Notes: generated by a model not told the origin, from the letters alone. Counted from the stretch's first letter, positions 9,506 to 18,707 are shown. The stretch: DNA of 64,000 nt from Palsa-295 sp963781105 (GCA_963781105.1 CAWAED010000007.1:24975-88974), one strand, 5' to 3'. Made by a program: numbers and translations.

Positions 9506-10858
9506 CTATTTTAGCGCGGCACGACGCACTCTGCGGCGCAGCTTCTCCAGCAGCACTTCGAGCCGCTTCGTGTATTCCACCGGATACACCGCCGCGCGAT
9601 TGATCTGCCGCAATGGACGCGACAGCCGCGCAAGGCCCGCGAGGCAGCGCGCTCGCGAATCCGCCACAGCTTCCGGCGGTGTCGTGCGCCGTCCTTCGCT
9701 CATCACTTCGCGCAACATCTGCTCGCCGCCATCGCCCGATTCGCCGTCGAGAGCGATTTTGTCGTGGCGATATTCTCCGGAAGGCGCGGAGTAGCGGAAA
9801 ACCTGTTTGCGCCCGGGGTAAGTCACCTTCGCCGCGCTGAGCTTCGCCGCTTCGCGAATAATGCCGCCGCGTTCCACTTCCACAAGCTTATAAACCAGGT
9901 TCAAGTGCGGCGCATCTCCAGGTGTAGCGAGCGCCGTGCCCACTCCGAAAGCGTCAATCGCGGCATGTTTCGCGAGCAACGACGCGATGCGCGTCTCATC
10001 GAGGTCGCCCGACGCGAAAATCTTCACGTCCTGCCATCCCGCGCAGTCGAGTTCGCGCCGCACCCACTGGCTGTCCTTCGCCAGGTTGCCGCTATCAAGC
10101 CGCACGCCCGCGGGCTTGCGATTCATGGCGATAATTTTCTTCACGGCGTTGCGCACGTCGTAGGTATCGAGCAGCAGCACGGCATGCTCGGGAAACGCGT
10201 CGAGGAATTTCGCGAACGCTTCCGTCTCATCTTCGTGCGCCATCACCCAGGAGTGCGCTTGCGTCCCGTACGTTTCCATGCCGAATTGCTGCCCCGCCAG
10301 CACGTTGGACGTGCCCACGCAGCCGCCGATCGCCGCCGCGCGCGCCGCCAGCAAACTCGCCTGGCTGCCATGTGCTCGCCGCGCGCCAAATTCCACCACC
10401 TGCCGGCCTTTCGCCGCAGTCACCACGCGTGCAGCTTTGCTCGCGATCATCGTCTGGTAGCTGAGCGTCGCGAGCAGGTACGTCTCCATGATCTGCCCTT
10501 CGATGATCGGCGCCGTGGTGCGCAGCATCGGCTCGCCGGGAAATACCAGCGAACCTTCCGGCATCGCCCAGACGTCGCCGGTAAATCGAAACGTTGCCAG
10601 GTAATCGAAAAACTCCCCGCGAATATTCCGGAACACGGGATGCCGCCGCAGAAAATCAATTTCCTTCGCGGTGAAGTGCACATTTTCGAGGAAGTCCAGC
10701 GCCTGTTCGAGTCCGGCGGCCACCAGGTAATTGCGGTGGGGAGGAAGATGGCGGACGAACAGCTCGAACGTGGCGCGCGCATCGAAGCCGGTCTGCAGGT
10801 AACCGGCCGCCATCGTCAGTTCGTATAGATCAGTCAGTAGCCCGGAATGTTCTGGCAT
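9506..10858 (-). CDS. pncB: Nicotinate phosphoribosyltransferase
   Basis: This enzyme converts nicotinate and PRPP to nicotinate mononucleotide in the NAD salvage (Preiss-Handler) pathway. Supporting motifs are the N-terminal LLTDLYELTMAAGY, the FGARRAHG segment around residues 157-164, and RLDSGN in the phosphoribosyl-binding region. The length of 450 residues fits the family. The start ATG has only a weak Shine-Dalgarno. It is followed on the same strand by the TPR gene. Confidence 0.93.
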   Translation of the reverse strand: MPEHSGLLTDLYELTMAAGYLQTGFDARATFELFVRHLPPHRNYLVAAGLEQALDFLENVHFTAKEIDFLRRHPVFRNIRGEFFDYLATFRFTGDVWAMPEGSLVFPGEPMLRTTAPIIEGQIMETYLLATLSYQTMIASKAARVVTAAKGRQVVEFGARRAHGSQASLLAARAAAIGGCVGTSNVLAGQQFGMETYGTQAHSWVMAHEDETEAFAKFLDAFPEHAVLLLDTYDVRNAVKKIIAMNRKPAGVRLDSGNLAKDSQWVRRELDCAGWQDVKIFASGDLDETRIASLLAKHAAIDAFGVGTALATPGDAPHLNLVYKLVEVERGGIIREAAKLSAAKVTYPGRKQVFRYSAPSGEYRHDKIALDGESGDGGEQMLREVMSEGRRTTPPEAVADSRARCLAGLARLSRPLRQINRAAVYPVEYTKRLEVLLEKLRRRVRRAALK

Positions 10859-10887
10859 TTTATTTTTCGGGATCTTGCTGCGGATTC

Positions 10888-11712
10888 CTAGCCGCGGTCG
10901 CGGCGCAACGTCAAACCGCCGTCCACCACCAGCGCCTGTCCGGTGATGTAATTATCCGGCTCCAGGAAAAATCGCACGGCTCGGGCCACATCTTCCGGAC
11001 GCCCAAACCGTGCAATCGCGCCGCTCGCAATGCGCCGGTCATATTTTCCGGATTGCACGCTGGCGGTCGCCATCCCGACCATGGTCGCTCCCGGCGCCAC
11101 CACGTTCACTCGCACGCGATTCCATTGCTGCGCCAGAATCTTCGCCGCGTGCACCAAGGCCGCTTTCGGCGCAGCGTAATTCAGGCTAGAGGGGAACGCG
11201 GCCAGCGCTTGCATGGTTGCCAACAGCACGATACTGCTGCCCGCGCTACTCTCCATCGCCTCGCCGATTTCTTTCGCTAGCAATATGGGACCCGCGTAGT
11301 TGGATTCCATGGAGTCGAGCAGAGTTTCACGATTCACGTCGGCAAAAGCGACGCGCGCGGGGTCGCCGGGAAAGATGGCAGCACCGGCCAGCGGGGCCCC
11401 AGTCCTCTCGGCCGCCGTCAGATAGGCGGTGCGCACTTCAGGCGCGGCGATATCGCCTGCCACTAGGGCAATGGCACAGCCAAAACTTGCTTCCATTGAC
11501 TCACGCAAAGCCTCAGCCCGCTCGCGGTTCGCTCTATAGCCAACCACTACCTGAGCGCCTTCACGCGCCAGCAGCGCCACGGTAGCCGCTCCCAGTCCGC
11601 CGCTTCCTCCGGCCACAATCACCGTCTTGCCCGCCAGTGCGCGCTCTGGAAAGTCGTACCGAAACTGCCGGTACGCCGCGGCCTGAGCTTCATCCCAATA
11701 CTGCGAGGTCAT
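10888..11712 (-). CDS. Short-chain dehydrogenase/reductase (SDR)
   Basis: This is a Rossmann-fold NAD(P) oxidoreductase. The cofactor loop GGSGGLG lies near the N-terminus and the catalytic Y-x3-K appears as YAAPK. The C-terminus (YITGQALVVDGG) is typical of classical SDRs. The serine normally found upstream of the Tyr is not obvious, so activity is uncertain. I chose the ATG at 11,712, which follows GAGGGG closely, over the ATG six codons upstream that lacks a ribosome-binding site. The substrate is unknown. Confidence 0.85.
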   Translation of the reverse strand: MTSQYWDEAQAAAYRQFRYDFPERALAGKTVIVAGGSGGLGAATVALLAREGAQVVVGYRANRERAEALRESMEASFGCAIALVAGDIAAPEVRTAYLTAAERTGAPLAGAAIFPGDPARVAFADVNRETLLDSMESNYAGPILLAKEIGEAMESSAGSSIVLLATMQALAAFPSSLNYAAPKAALVHAAKILAQQWNRVRVNVVAPGATMVGMATASVQSGKYDRRIASGAIARFGRPEDVARAVRFFLEPDNYITGQALVVDGGLTLRRDRG

Positions 11713-11794
11713 GATCCCCTCGAATGCCACGCTAAGAAAAACGCGTTTTCATCAATAAAACAAAGGGTCTTTGAACCTTGCGAGAAGGCTGAAA

Positions 11795-11857
11795 AGACAA
11801 AACCCCCAAGCGTCCGTTCCGTCCTTCAGAGCGGGCATGCCTGGGGGTTGGTCTTCA
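11795..11857 (-). terminator. Rho-independent terminator of the HU gene
   Basis: On the minus strand, AACCCCCAGG pairs with CTTGGGGGTT across a long loop and is followed by a T-rich tail (TTTTGTCTTTT). It lies 19 bases after the HU stop codon. Confidence 0.7.
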
Positions 11858-11875
11858 AACTCTGCGCCGAAGAGA

Positions 11876-12178
11876 CTACTTCAGGACGGCGTCTTTGAAC
11901 GCTTTTGCTGCGCGCAAACGTACCACGGTCTTGGCCTTGATCTTGATGGCTTCGCCTGTGGCCGGATTGCGGCCCATGCGCGCCTTGCGGTGCGCCTTCA
12001 CGGCGCGGCCGATGCCCGGAATCACGAATTTGCCCGAGCTCTTCGCTTCCTTCACGGCCAGCTTGAACAATTCGTCGAAGAAAGCCACCGTCTGCTTCTT
12101 GGAGACCGGCTTCTCCGGGGTGCTTACTTTGTCAGTGATGTACGCAATAATCTTGGACTTGCTCAGCGGATTTGCCAT
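11876..12178 (-). CDS. HU/IHF-family DNA-binding protein
   Basis: This 100-residue histone-like protein compacts and bends DNA as a dimer. The hallmark arm motif RNPATGEAIKIKAK and the C-terminal AAKAFKDAV helix are clear. The N-terminus MANPLSKSKIIAYI is slightly longer than in canonical HU. It has its own terminator downstream and a long AT-rich leader upstream, so it is probably monocistronic. Confidence 0.93.
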   Translation of the reverse strand: MANPLSKSKIIAYITDKVSTPEKPVSKKQTVAFFDELFKLAVKEAKSSGKFVIPGIGRAVKAHRKARMGRNPATGEAIKIKAKTVVRLRAAKAFKDAVLK

Positions 12179-12282
12179 CGAGTTACGTTTTCCTCCTCAG
12201 ATTAAAATGCTTTTTGGCCCCGGGGTTCGGGATGCCTTCGGGACTATAGCTACAGTGCCGCGCGAACGCAAGGGAAACCTTC

Positions 12283-12308
12283 AAAAAAGCCCGATAAAAC
12301 GGGCTTTT
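12283..12308 (-). terminator. Rho-independent terminator (bidirectional-looking)
   Basis: The stem GCCCG-TTTTAT-CGGGC is followed by TTTTTT on the minus strand. It sits 30 bases after the M20 peptidase stop. The plus strand also has a T tract (TTTT), so it could act in both directions. Confidence 0.85.
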
Positions 12309-12337
12309 CCGGCGAGCTCCCAATTTGGGATAAATTT

Positions 12338-13702
12338 TTACTGCGCGGCGAGTTGCTCGTAAAATAGCGCCACGGACTTGATGCCGCCGAAATAATTTTC
12401 CAGCGCGATGTGTTCGTCGGGCGCGTGCGCGTTTTCATCCGGCAACCCGAAGCCGAGCAGCACGCACGGAACCTTGAATGTATCGTGCATTTGCGTGACA
12501 AACGGTATCGAGCCGCCTTCGCGAATGAAAACCGCTTTCTTTCCGAAACCGGATTCCAGCGCATGAATTGCTTTCTGAAATATCGGATGCGAGTACGGCG
12601 CGACCCACGGTTTGCCGGTACTGAGCACTTCGAATTTGCAAGTCACCGACTTCGGCAGCAATTTGCGGATGTGGCGCTCAACGAGCTTTGCGATTTTCGC
12701 GGGATCCTGATTCGGCACCAGGCGCGTCGAAAGCTTCGCATACGCTTTCGAAGGGATAACCGTCTTAGCACCTTCGCCCAGATAGCCGCCCCAAATGCCA
12801 TTGAGCTCGAGCGTCGGACGAATCCAGAGACGCTCGACGATCGTAAATCCCTTTTCGCCGTCCAGCGCCGGTGCCCCCACTGTTTTGCGAAATTCTTTTT
12901 CTTTCCAGGGCAGGGCATTCAGCGCTTTGCGCTCTTGCCGCGAAACCGCGGCGACATCATCGTAAAATCCTGGAACCGTAACGCGGAAATTCTTGTCGTG
13001 CAGCTTCGCGATCATTTCCGCAAGAATCGTGATCGGATTCGGCACCGCGCCGCCAAACACTCCGGAATGCAAATCCTGCGCCGGCCCGGTGATTTCCACT
13101 TGGTAGTAATTCAGGCCGCGCAATCCGTAAGTGATCGAAGGCACGCCCTTCGCCAGCATCGAGGTATCCGAAACTACCAACGCGTCGGCTTTCAACCGTT
13201 CGCGATTGCGCTGTACGAAATCCCACAGGCTGACGCTGCCGACTTCTTCTTCGCCCTCAATCATCACTTTCACGTTCAGCGGCAGTTTGCCTTTCTGGTT
13301 CTTCAGCGCTTCCAACGCCTTGATGTGGATGTGCACCTGCCCTTTGTCGTCGGCCGTGCCGCGCCCGAAGAGCTTGCCGTCGCGCACCGTGGGTTCAAAT
13401 GCCGGAGTCGTCCACAAATCCAGCGGCTCGGCCGGTTGCACATCGTAATGCCCGTAAAAAAGAATCGTCGGCTTGCCGGGCGCGTGCAGCGACTCCCCGT
13501 AAACCAGCGGATGCATTTTCGTCGGCGAGATTTCCACATTTTCCAATCCCGCCGCGCGCAATTTCTCCGCCACCCAATGTGCCGCGCGCTCGATATCCGG
13601 TTTGTGCTCGCTTTTGGTGCTGACGCTCGGTATGCGCAGAAATTCTTTCAGCTCGTTCAGGTGTTCTTCCCGCTTTGCTTCTATGGATTCGATAAGATTC
13701 AT
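12338..13702 (-). CDS. M20-family metallopeptidase (dipeptidase)
   Basis: This is a di-zinc exopeptidase of the ArgE/DapE/CPG2 family. Metal-ligand regions are visible in order: YGHYDVQP (His), GRGTADDKGQ (bridging Asp), EGEEEVGS (catalytic Glu pair) and the C-terminal DEHIALENY (His). A dimerisation domain separates the last two. The ATG at 13,702 has GGAG seven bases upstream and gives 454 residues; an upstream Met would add a basic, unsupported 26-residue extension. No signal peptide is seen, so it probably cleaves peptides in the cytoplasm. Confidence 0.88.
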   Translation of the reverse strand: MNLIESIEAKREEHLNELKEFLRIPSVSTKSEHKPDIERAAHWVAEKLRAAGLENVEISPTKMHPLVYGESLHAPGKPTILFYGHYDVQPAEPLDLWTTPAFEPTVRDGKLFGRGTADDKGQVHIHIKALEALKNQKGKLPLNVKVMIEGEEEVGSVSLWDFVQRNRERLKADALVVSDTSMLAKGVPSITYGLRGLNYYQVEITGPAQDLHSGVFGGAVPNPITILAEMIAKLHDKNFRVTVPGFYDDVAAVSRQERKALNALPWKEKEFRKTVGAPALDGEKGFTIVERLWIRPTLELNGIWGGYLGEGAKTVIPSKAYAKLSTRLVPNQDPAKIAKLVERHIRKLLPKSVTCKFEVLSTGKPWVAPYSHPIFQKAIHALESGFGKKAVFIREGGSIPFVTQMHDTFKVPCVLLGFGLPDENAHAPDEHIALENYFGGIKSVALFYEQLAAQ

Positions 13703-13907
13703 TCCGTGCTCCGCCAGGAATTTACGTTTTCGGGCCGGTAAAAATGCCGCTTCGTGCGCAAGACTTTGGAACCCTACCACGAAGCGGTTTGCGATTCTAC
13801 GGAACCTTGTGCATTTTCAGCAAACTTTCTGCGACTGTGTTTTTAGACACTTTCAAAACTCGGATGGTTGACTCGCGTTCCTGCCCGTTGCACGATACGA
13901 AGTGGCC

Positions 13908-14270
13908 ATGATCGAATCACAAACAAGCGCGCAGCGCCGCAGTTCGCGGGTCTTCACACGCATTCCCGTCCGTGCCACCGGCAAGAATACGGACGGCCGC
14001 AAATTCCGCGAGAACAGCCAGACCATCGTGATCAACGCGCACGGCGGCCTGCTCTACCTGCACGCACCGCTGGAACTGGGCGCACAAGTAGTCCTGATAA
14101 ATCCCGTCACCGAAGAGGAGCAGGAATGCCGGGTGGTTTATCTAGGCGACATGTCTGACAAAGGGACGCGGGTCGGCGTCGAATTTCTCTCGCCCAGCCC
14201 ACATTTCTGGGGCGTCGAGTTCGCGCCGCAAGACTGGCCCGCGCGGCCAGCCGCCCACCCATCGCACTAG
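13908..14270 (+). CDS. PilZ-domain-like protein
   Basis: This 120-residue protein has an N-terminal arginine motif (QRRSSRVFTRIPVRATG) and a beta-barrel-like body with TIVINAHGGLLYLHAPLELGAQV and VGVEFLSPSPHFWGV. These match small PilZ proteins that bind cyclic di-GMP through RxxxR and D/NxSxxG. The second motif is degenerate here (NAHGG), so nucleotide binding is uncertain. The start is the ATG at 13,908; a GTG two codons earlier is possible. Confidence 0.7.
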   Translation: MIESQTSAQRRSSRVFTRIPVRATGKNTDGRKFRENSQTIVINAHGGLLYLHAPLELGAQVVLINPVTEEEQECRVVYLGDMSDKGTRVGVEFLSPSPHFWGVEFAPQDWPARPAAHPSH

Positions 14271-14466
14271 CGTTATTTCCACGGAGTTAGACGTTCCCCT
14301 TCGGCACACCGTTGTACACCCCCTCGCAGATTACTCATACCACGGCACTAACCCAGTTTTCGGAAAGTTGTGCGCTGCCATGGCTTAGCGCACCTCCGGA
14401 AATGACCAGGAGTCACAGTTCGCAGCGTTCTCGCCACACAACATTACTCGCAAGGAAAGGGACTCA
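14271..14466. other. Intergenic segment with a leader-type hairpin
   Basis: GTGCGCT (14,370-14,376) and AGCGCAC (14,387-14,393) form a 7-bp stem. Flanking TTTTCGG (14,357-14,363) and CCGGAAA (14,396-14,402) extend it with one G-U pair. It lies just upstream of a possible 39-residue reading frame. No known riboswitch class is recognised. Confidence 0.4.
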
Positions 14467-14586
14467 ATGGAGAACGGATGGCCATTGAAAGCGGGACAGT
14501 TCCGAACATGGATCGCGAACGCGGCGCGGAAGTACGAGGAGGCAGCCTTTTCGCTGCTGGCAACGATCGTTCGGCAATCGAACTAA
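14467..14586 (+). CDS. Possible small protein, 39 residues
   Basis: ATG at 14,467 is preceded at proper spacing by AAGGAAAGGG and opens a 39-codon frame ending in TAA. The product starts MENGWPLKAGQF and has an amphipathic helix-like middle (NAARKYEEAAFSLL). It overlaps the stop of the convergent PCYCxC gene by 4 bases. There is no family I recognise; the ribosome-binding site is the main support. Confidence 0.4.
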   Translation: MENGWPLKAGQFRTWIANAARKYEEAAFSLLATIVRQSN

Positions 14587-15125
14587 TTCGAGGGTAGCGG
14601 ATCGTCGTACTTCGTCAGGTCTACGTCCTTCCACTTGCCGTCCATGATTTCCTGGCGAATTTGCGCGGCGGTCTTTCCCTGCTGCGATTCCGTGTAGCTA
14701 AAGACGGCTTCTTTCTTGCACAGCATGCAGTGCGCGCCATGATAATCCGTGAAGCAATCGAGCAGGCTCTTGTGGCCGACTTCCTTGTCGCAGCGGCAGT
14801 AGCACGGTTGCTGATAAAGGATGGGCTTTTCCTTGGCAGCTAGCGCGTAAATGTTTCGTGTCTGCGCGTCCAGGAATTGCTGGGGGTCAAGCGTTTCGGG
14901 CAGAGCACCTTTCGGCGCTTCCGCGTGGTAAGCGGGAATGTCGGCCTTCGTCTTAGCTGCGGTGCCCGTGGCTCCGGTCGCTTGAGCGTGGTCATGATCA
15001 TGCGCAGGGGTCTTGCTGGGTGTCGCGGGTGGAGTGGCGGAATCTTGCGCGCGTGCAGATCCCGCGCCAAGCCCGGCAATTCCAAATCCAAAAATTGCAA
15101 TCACGACGAAAAGTTTGCGGAGCAT
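14583..15125 (-). CDS. PCYCxC-motif secreted protein
   Basis: The 180-residue protein has a signal peptide (MLRKLFVVIAIFGFGIAGLGAGSARA) and a low-complexity Pro/Thr/His/Ala linker. Its globular domain contains QQPCYCRCDKEVGHKSLLDCF and HCMLCKKE. This matches the PCYCGC-motif family, whose cysteine cluster suggests metal binding or disulfide exchange outside the cytoplasm. The function of the family is not established. Confidence 0.8.
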   Translation of the reverse strand: MLRKLFVVIAIFGFGIAGLGAGSARAQDSATPPATPSKTPAHDHDHAQATGATGTAAKTKADIPAYHAEAPKGALPETLDPQQFLDAQTRNIYALAAKEKPILYQQPCYCRCDKEVGHKSLLDCFTDYHGAHCMLCKKEAVFSYTESQQGKTAAQIRQEIMDGKWKDVDLTKYDDPLPSN

Positions 15126-15215
15126 CGAATATCTCCATGCCCGGGCGGTTCCGTCGGTTGTTCCCGGGTTTTGTGGCGCACCGAAATCTTACCACTTCCG
15201 AACTCGCAGCGTCGA

Positions 15216-16826
15216 TCAGTGTGCTCCCCCGGGCCCGTGGGTATGGAATTTTCGCGTGAAGAAAACCAGCGGCGCGCCGATCAGGCAAGCGCAGCCCAGC
15301 AGCCAGAAACAATCCAGGAATCCGAGGAGGGCAGCCTGCTGGCCAACAATCTGCGCCATCTGTGCCTTGGCGTGCAGCGTGGCGTCTGCCGGCGAAAGAC
15401 CGTGCGCCGCAAAATAGCGCGTCATGGTATTGAACACCTCGCGGTAGCGCGCATGCGTCGGATTCGCGTATTCCACCAGAATAGATTGGTGAAACTGCGT
15501 CCTTCGCGCCAGCACGGTAGTCACAAAGGCGATGCCCACGCTCCCGCCTTGATTCCGCGCTAGATTCGTAAGACTCGACGCCTTATTGTTCTTGTCTTTC
15601 GGCAGGAATGAATATGCCAGTTGGCTCACGGGAACAAATAGCGGCGCAATCCCCAGGCCTTGTAGCGCGCGCGCCAACACCATGTGTCGGTAGTCGGTGC
15701 CCAGATCGAAACTCGCGTAGTGCCACATGGCCATGGCAAAAATTATGTATCCGACGAAAATTAACGTTTTGACGCCGAGCTTAGGCAAAATTCTCACGAT
15801 CAGCGGCGCCAGCGCAACAATCACCAGCGCGCCCGGCCCCAGCGCCAGCCCCGCGTCCGTCGCGGTGTAACCGTAGAGGCTTTGCAGCATCTGCGGAATC
15901 AGCACCGTCGAACCAAAAAGAGCGAAGCCAAATAGAAAATAATAGAAATTGGCGATGGCGAAGTTGCGGTCCGCCAGCAGGCGAATCTCCACCACCGGGT
16001 CGGGATGCCTCCACTCCCAGAAAACGGCTACCAGCAGAGCAAGCACCGCAACGGAAAAGAAGCATACGATGAAGCGGCTTTCGAACCAGTCGTCCTGCTG
16101 TCCGCGATCGAGGACAACCTCCAGGCACGCAAATCCCAGCGCCACCAGAAAAATTCCCAACCCATCAATTCGCAGTTTGCCGCCCGCGCGCGCTGCTTCC
16201 ACCTCGCGTTTGAATTCCGGAGGATCGGAAACCACGCGGCTGGTCAGGATCAAAGACACGATCCCGATCGGAATGTTGATGAAAAAGATCCAGCGCCAGC
16301 TCCATTGGTCCGTAATCCATCCGCCGAGTGGCGGCCCGATCGCCGGCGCCGTGACGATTGCCATGCTGTACAGCGCGAAAGCCGCGGCGCGCTTGTGCGC
16401 CGGAAACGTGTCCACCAGAATCGCCTGCTCCACCGGAGCGAGACCGCCTCCTCCTACGCCCTGCAGCACGCGAAAGAAAATCAGCAGCCCAAGCGACGGC
16501 GCGAGTCCGCACAGCAGGGAACTCACGGTGAAAAGCAGGACGCAGAGCATGTAATAGCGTTTGCGCCCAAACGCTCGGCTCAACCACGCGGAAAGCGGCA
16601 GCACCACGGCGTTCGACACCAGATAACTCGTAAGAACCCAAGTGCTCTCGTCATAACTGACCGCCAAGCCGCCGGCGATGTGCGGCAGGGCGACGTTCGC
16701 GATGGCCGTATCGAGCAGCTCCATAAACGTCGCGAGGGTGACGGTGGCTGCAATGATCCAGGGATTGATGGCGGGCCGGTCGGCCACGCTTCTGGGGATG
16801 GGAACGGCAGCGGTGATTGCGCTCAT
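15216..16826 (-). CDS. DHA2-family (EmrB/QacA-type) drug efflux transporter
   Basis: This is a 14-TM major facilitator of 536 residues. Diagnostic segments are TFMELLDTAIANVALPHIAGGL in TM1 and motif C, written in part as APAIGPPLGGWI with RWIFFINIPIG after it. It exports toxic compounds using the proton gradient. The frame extends upstream through the promoter region, but the ATG at 16,826 gives the conventional EmrB N-terminus. It is divergent from a TetR regulator across a palindromic operator. No EmrA-type adaptor gene is nearby. Confidence 0.9.
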   Translation of the reverse strand: MSAITAAVPIPRSVADRPAINPWIIAATVTLATFMELLDTAIANVALPHIAGGLAVSYDESTWVLTSYLVSNAVVLPLSAWLSRAFGRKRYYMLCVLLFTVSSLLCGLAPSLGLLIFFRVLQGVGGGGLAPVEQAILVDTFPAHKRAAAFALYSMAIVTAPAIGPPLGGWITDQWSWRWIFFINIPIGIVSLILTSRVVSDPPEFKREVEAARAGGKLRIDGLGIFLVALGFACLEVVLDRGQQDDWFESRFIVCFFSVAVLALLVAVFWEWRHPDPVVEIRLLADRNFAIANFYYFLFGFALFGSTVLIPQMLQSLYGYTATDAGLALGPGALVIVALAPLIVRILPKLGVKTLIFVGYIIFAMAMWHYASFDLGTDYRHMVLARALQGLGIAPLFVPVSQLAYSFLPKDKNNKASSLTNLARNQGGSVGIAFVTTVLARRTQFHQSILVEYANPTHARYREVFNTMTRYFAAHGLSPADATLHAKAQMAQIVGQQAALLGFLDCFWLLGCACLIGAPLVFFTRKFHTHGPGGAH

Positions 16827-16855
16827 AAAGGATGCCGGCTGTTTAGATGTTAAAA

Positions 16856-16871
16856 GAGACCGTACGGTCTC
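16856..16871. promoter_or_regulatory. TetR-type operator palindrome
   Basis: GAGACCGTACGGTCTC is a perfect 16-base palindrome in the divergent spacer between the efflux pump and the tetR-like gene. Its size and position are typical for a TetR dimer. It overlaps the -35 area expected for the TATAAT at 16,884-16,889. A second imperfect copy (GAGACCAGTTGGTCGC) lies at 16,897-16,912. Confidence 0.8.
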
Positions 16872-16883
16872 ATAAATGTGCGC

Positions 16884-16889
16884 TATAAT
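16884..16889 (+). promoter_or_regulatory. -10 box of the tetR-like gene
   Basis: A consensus TATAAT lies between the two operator-like palindromes, 49 bases before the tetR start. The -35 position falls inside the first palindrome and is a poor hexamer. Bound repressor would therefore block polymerase, and autorepression is likely. Confidence 0.6.
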
Positions 16890-16937
16890 GCCTTTAGAGA
16901 CCAGTTGGTCGCAAGGCCAGTTGGCGGGAGCACTCGT

Positions 16938-17558
16938 ATGCGCAAAGGGGAGCACACCAGGAAGGAAATCATCCGCAAGGCCGCGCCCATTTTCAATCAG
17001 CGCGGCTACGAGGGTGCGGCGCTGTCCGAACTGATGCAGGCGACCGGCCTCGAAAAGGGCGGCATCTACCGCCATTTCGATAGCAAGCAGCAGCTCGCCT
17101 CCGAGGCTTTTGACTACGCGTGGAGCAAGGCCATCGATGCGCGCCTCGAGGGCACAGAGGAAATTGCGAACTCGGTGGACCGCTTGCAGCAGATCGTGCG
17201 GAATTTTCGCGAACGCCGCGAAGGTCTGGTCCCGGGTGGCTGCCCGCTGCTAAATACGGCCGTGGACTCCGACGATGGAAATGCTCAGCTGCGCAAGCAA
17301 GCCCGCCGCGCCCTGGATAAATGGCTGGATCGTCTTGCCACGATCACCAGCCAAGGCCAAAAGCGCGGCGAAGTCCGTCCCGGCGTAGACCCCACAAAAC
17401 TAGCCACGCTAATCGTCAGCACGCTCGAAGGAAGCCTGATGCTCGGCCGGCTGCAGCGTACCGATGAACCGTTGGATGTGACCTGTCGCTACCTCGACGA
17501 TTATCTCGAGACAGAAGTTCGCGCGCCAAAATCCACAACTCGGCCGGGGAAGTCATAA
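16938..17558 (+). CDS. TetR/AcrR-family transcriptional regulator
   Basis: This 206-residue repressor has an N-terminal helix-turn-helix (TRKEIIRKAAPIFNQRGYEGAALSEL followed by TGLEKGGIYRHF) and a ligand-binding C-terminal half of the TetR_C type. GGGAG precedes the ATG at 16,938; an upstream ATG would place 20 unlikely residues ahead of the domain. Its divergent partner is the DHA2 pump, so it probably represses that pump and itself until a substrate binds. Confidence 0.9.
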   Translation: MRKGEHTRKEIIRKAAPIFNQRGYEGAALSELMQATGLEKGGIYRHFDSKQQLASEAFDYAWSKAIDARLEGTEEIANSVDRLQQIVRNFRERREGLVPGGCPLLNTAVDSDDGNAQLRKQARRALDKWLDRLATITSQGQKRGEVRPGVDPTKLATLIVSTLEGSLMLGRLQRTDEPLDVTCRYLDDYLETEVRAPKSTTRPGKS

Positions 17559-17600
17559 GCAACGAATCCGCGCAGTCGTCGAGCAGCTCTGCGTGCATTC

Positions 17601-18707
17601 TTAGTGTTGGGAAGTTTCCAGAAGCTCCTTCAAATATTGCTGCCACACGGCCGCGCAAGTGTGCGTGCCGTGGCCATGCGTCTGATCGGATATCGGAATC
17701 AGCACAAACTTGCCGTTCTTCACCCGCTTGATTTCGCGCTCGGCGATCTCTAACTCCGGCGGATTGATGAAGTCGTCGGCGGAATTCACGAACATCACCG
17801 GCACGGTGATTTTCTCAAGCCCGGGCGACGGGTTGTAATTCCGCGAAGCGCTCACAGCATACAAGAGGTCATTGGCGTCGAGATGCGACGTGATTCGGGG
17901 CATGGACTCCGCGAGGAATTTGTCGGCGTCGTCTCGCGTCGGCATGCTCTTCTGCATCTGCAGTGGCGCGCCGCCGGCGATGATCAGAAAGTCGGCGGAG
18001 ATTCGCAGAGCCGCGCGCGGCTCGGTGGTGTAATCGCCGTTTTTCCAGTCCGGGTCCTGACGAATTCCGTCTATCACCATTTTTCGCCACACGCGGTTCC
18101 GTCCTGCGATCTGCACGGGCAGGCAGGCCAGCGGCATCATCGCGTCCATGAAATCGGGATACGTTTCGCCCCACACCCACGAGTGCATGCAGCCCATCGA
18201 AGTTCCCATTATGAGGCGCAGGTGGTTGACGCCCAGCCCCTTCTCCAGCAATTCATGCTGCGCCGCAACCATATCGTCATAGTCGTACTGCGGAAAGTGA
18301 GCGTGCATCCCGTCGCTGGGCTTGCTCGATTTTCCGTGGCCAATATTGTCTGGAAGAATCACGTAGTGGCGGCTCACGTCCAGCAATTGCCCCGGCCCGA
18401 ACAGCACGCCCGCGAACTGCGGCGCAAGAAACTGACGTCCCGAGCCGCCGGTCCCGTGCAGGATCAGGACCGCGTTGGTGACGCGTCCGGCTGCGTCGCG
18501 GACAGGCTTGCCGAAGGTAAGGTAATGCAACCGCAGCTCGGCCAAGGTCTCCCCCGACTTAAAGTGGAAATCATGGGCGATGTAATCGCCCTCCTGCGGC
18601 GACGGGACTCCCGGCGGCAGATTTCCAGTTTGTTGCGCGCGGCACGCCGCTGACGCTAATCCAAAGGTCAGGAACAGCAGACAGAACATCGAGATCCGAC
18701 CTACCAT
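17601..18707 (-). CDS. Secreted alpha/beta hydrolase, MetX-like
   Basis: The 368-residue protein has a signal peptide ending near ASAACRAQ. Its alpha/beta hydrolase fold resembles homoserine O-acetyltransferase: HGTGGSGRQF oxyanion region, nucleophile Ser in MGTSMGCMHSW, Asp in NSADDFINPPE and His in QTHGHGTH. Export makes methionine biosynthesis unlikely; an esterase or peptidase-like role is a better guess. The gene stands alone on the minus strand. Confidence 0.8.
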   Translation of the reverse strand: MVGRISMFCLLFLTFGLASAACRAQQTGNLPPGVPSPQEGDYIAHDFHFKSGETLAELRLHYLTFGKPVRDAAGRVTNAVLILHGTGGSGRQFLAPQFAGVLFGPGQLLDVSRHYVILPDNIGHGKSSKPSDGMHAHFPQYDYDDMVAAQHELLEKGLGVNHLRLIMGTSMGCMHSWVWGETYPDFMDAMMPLACLPVQIAGRNRVWRKMVIDGIRQDPDWKNGDYTTEPRAALRISADFLIIAGGAPLQMQKSMPTRDDADKFLAESMPRITSHLDANDLLYAVSASRNYNPSPGLEKITVPVMFVNSADDFINPPELEIAEREIKRVKNGKFVLIPISDQTHGHGTHTCAAVWQQYLKELLETSQH

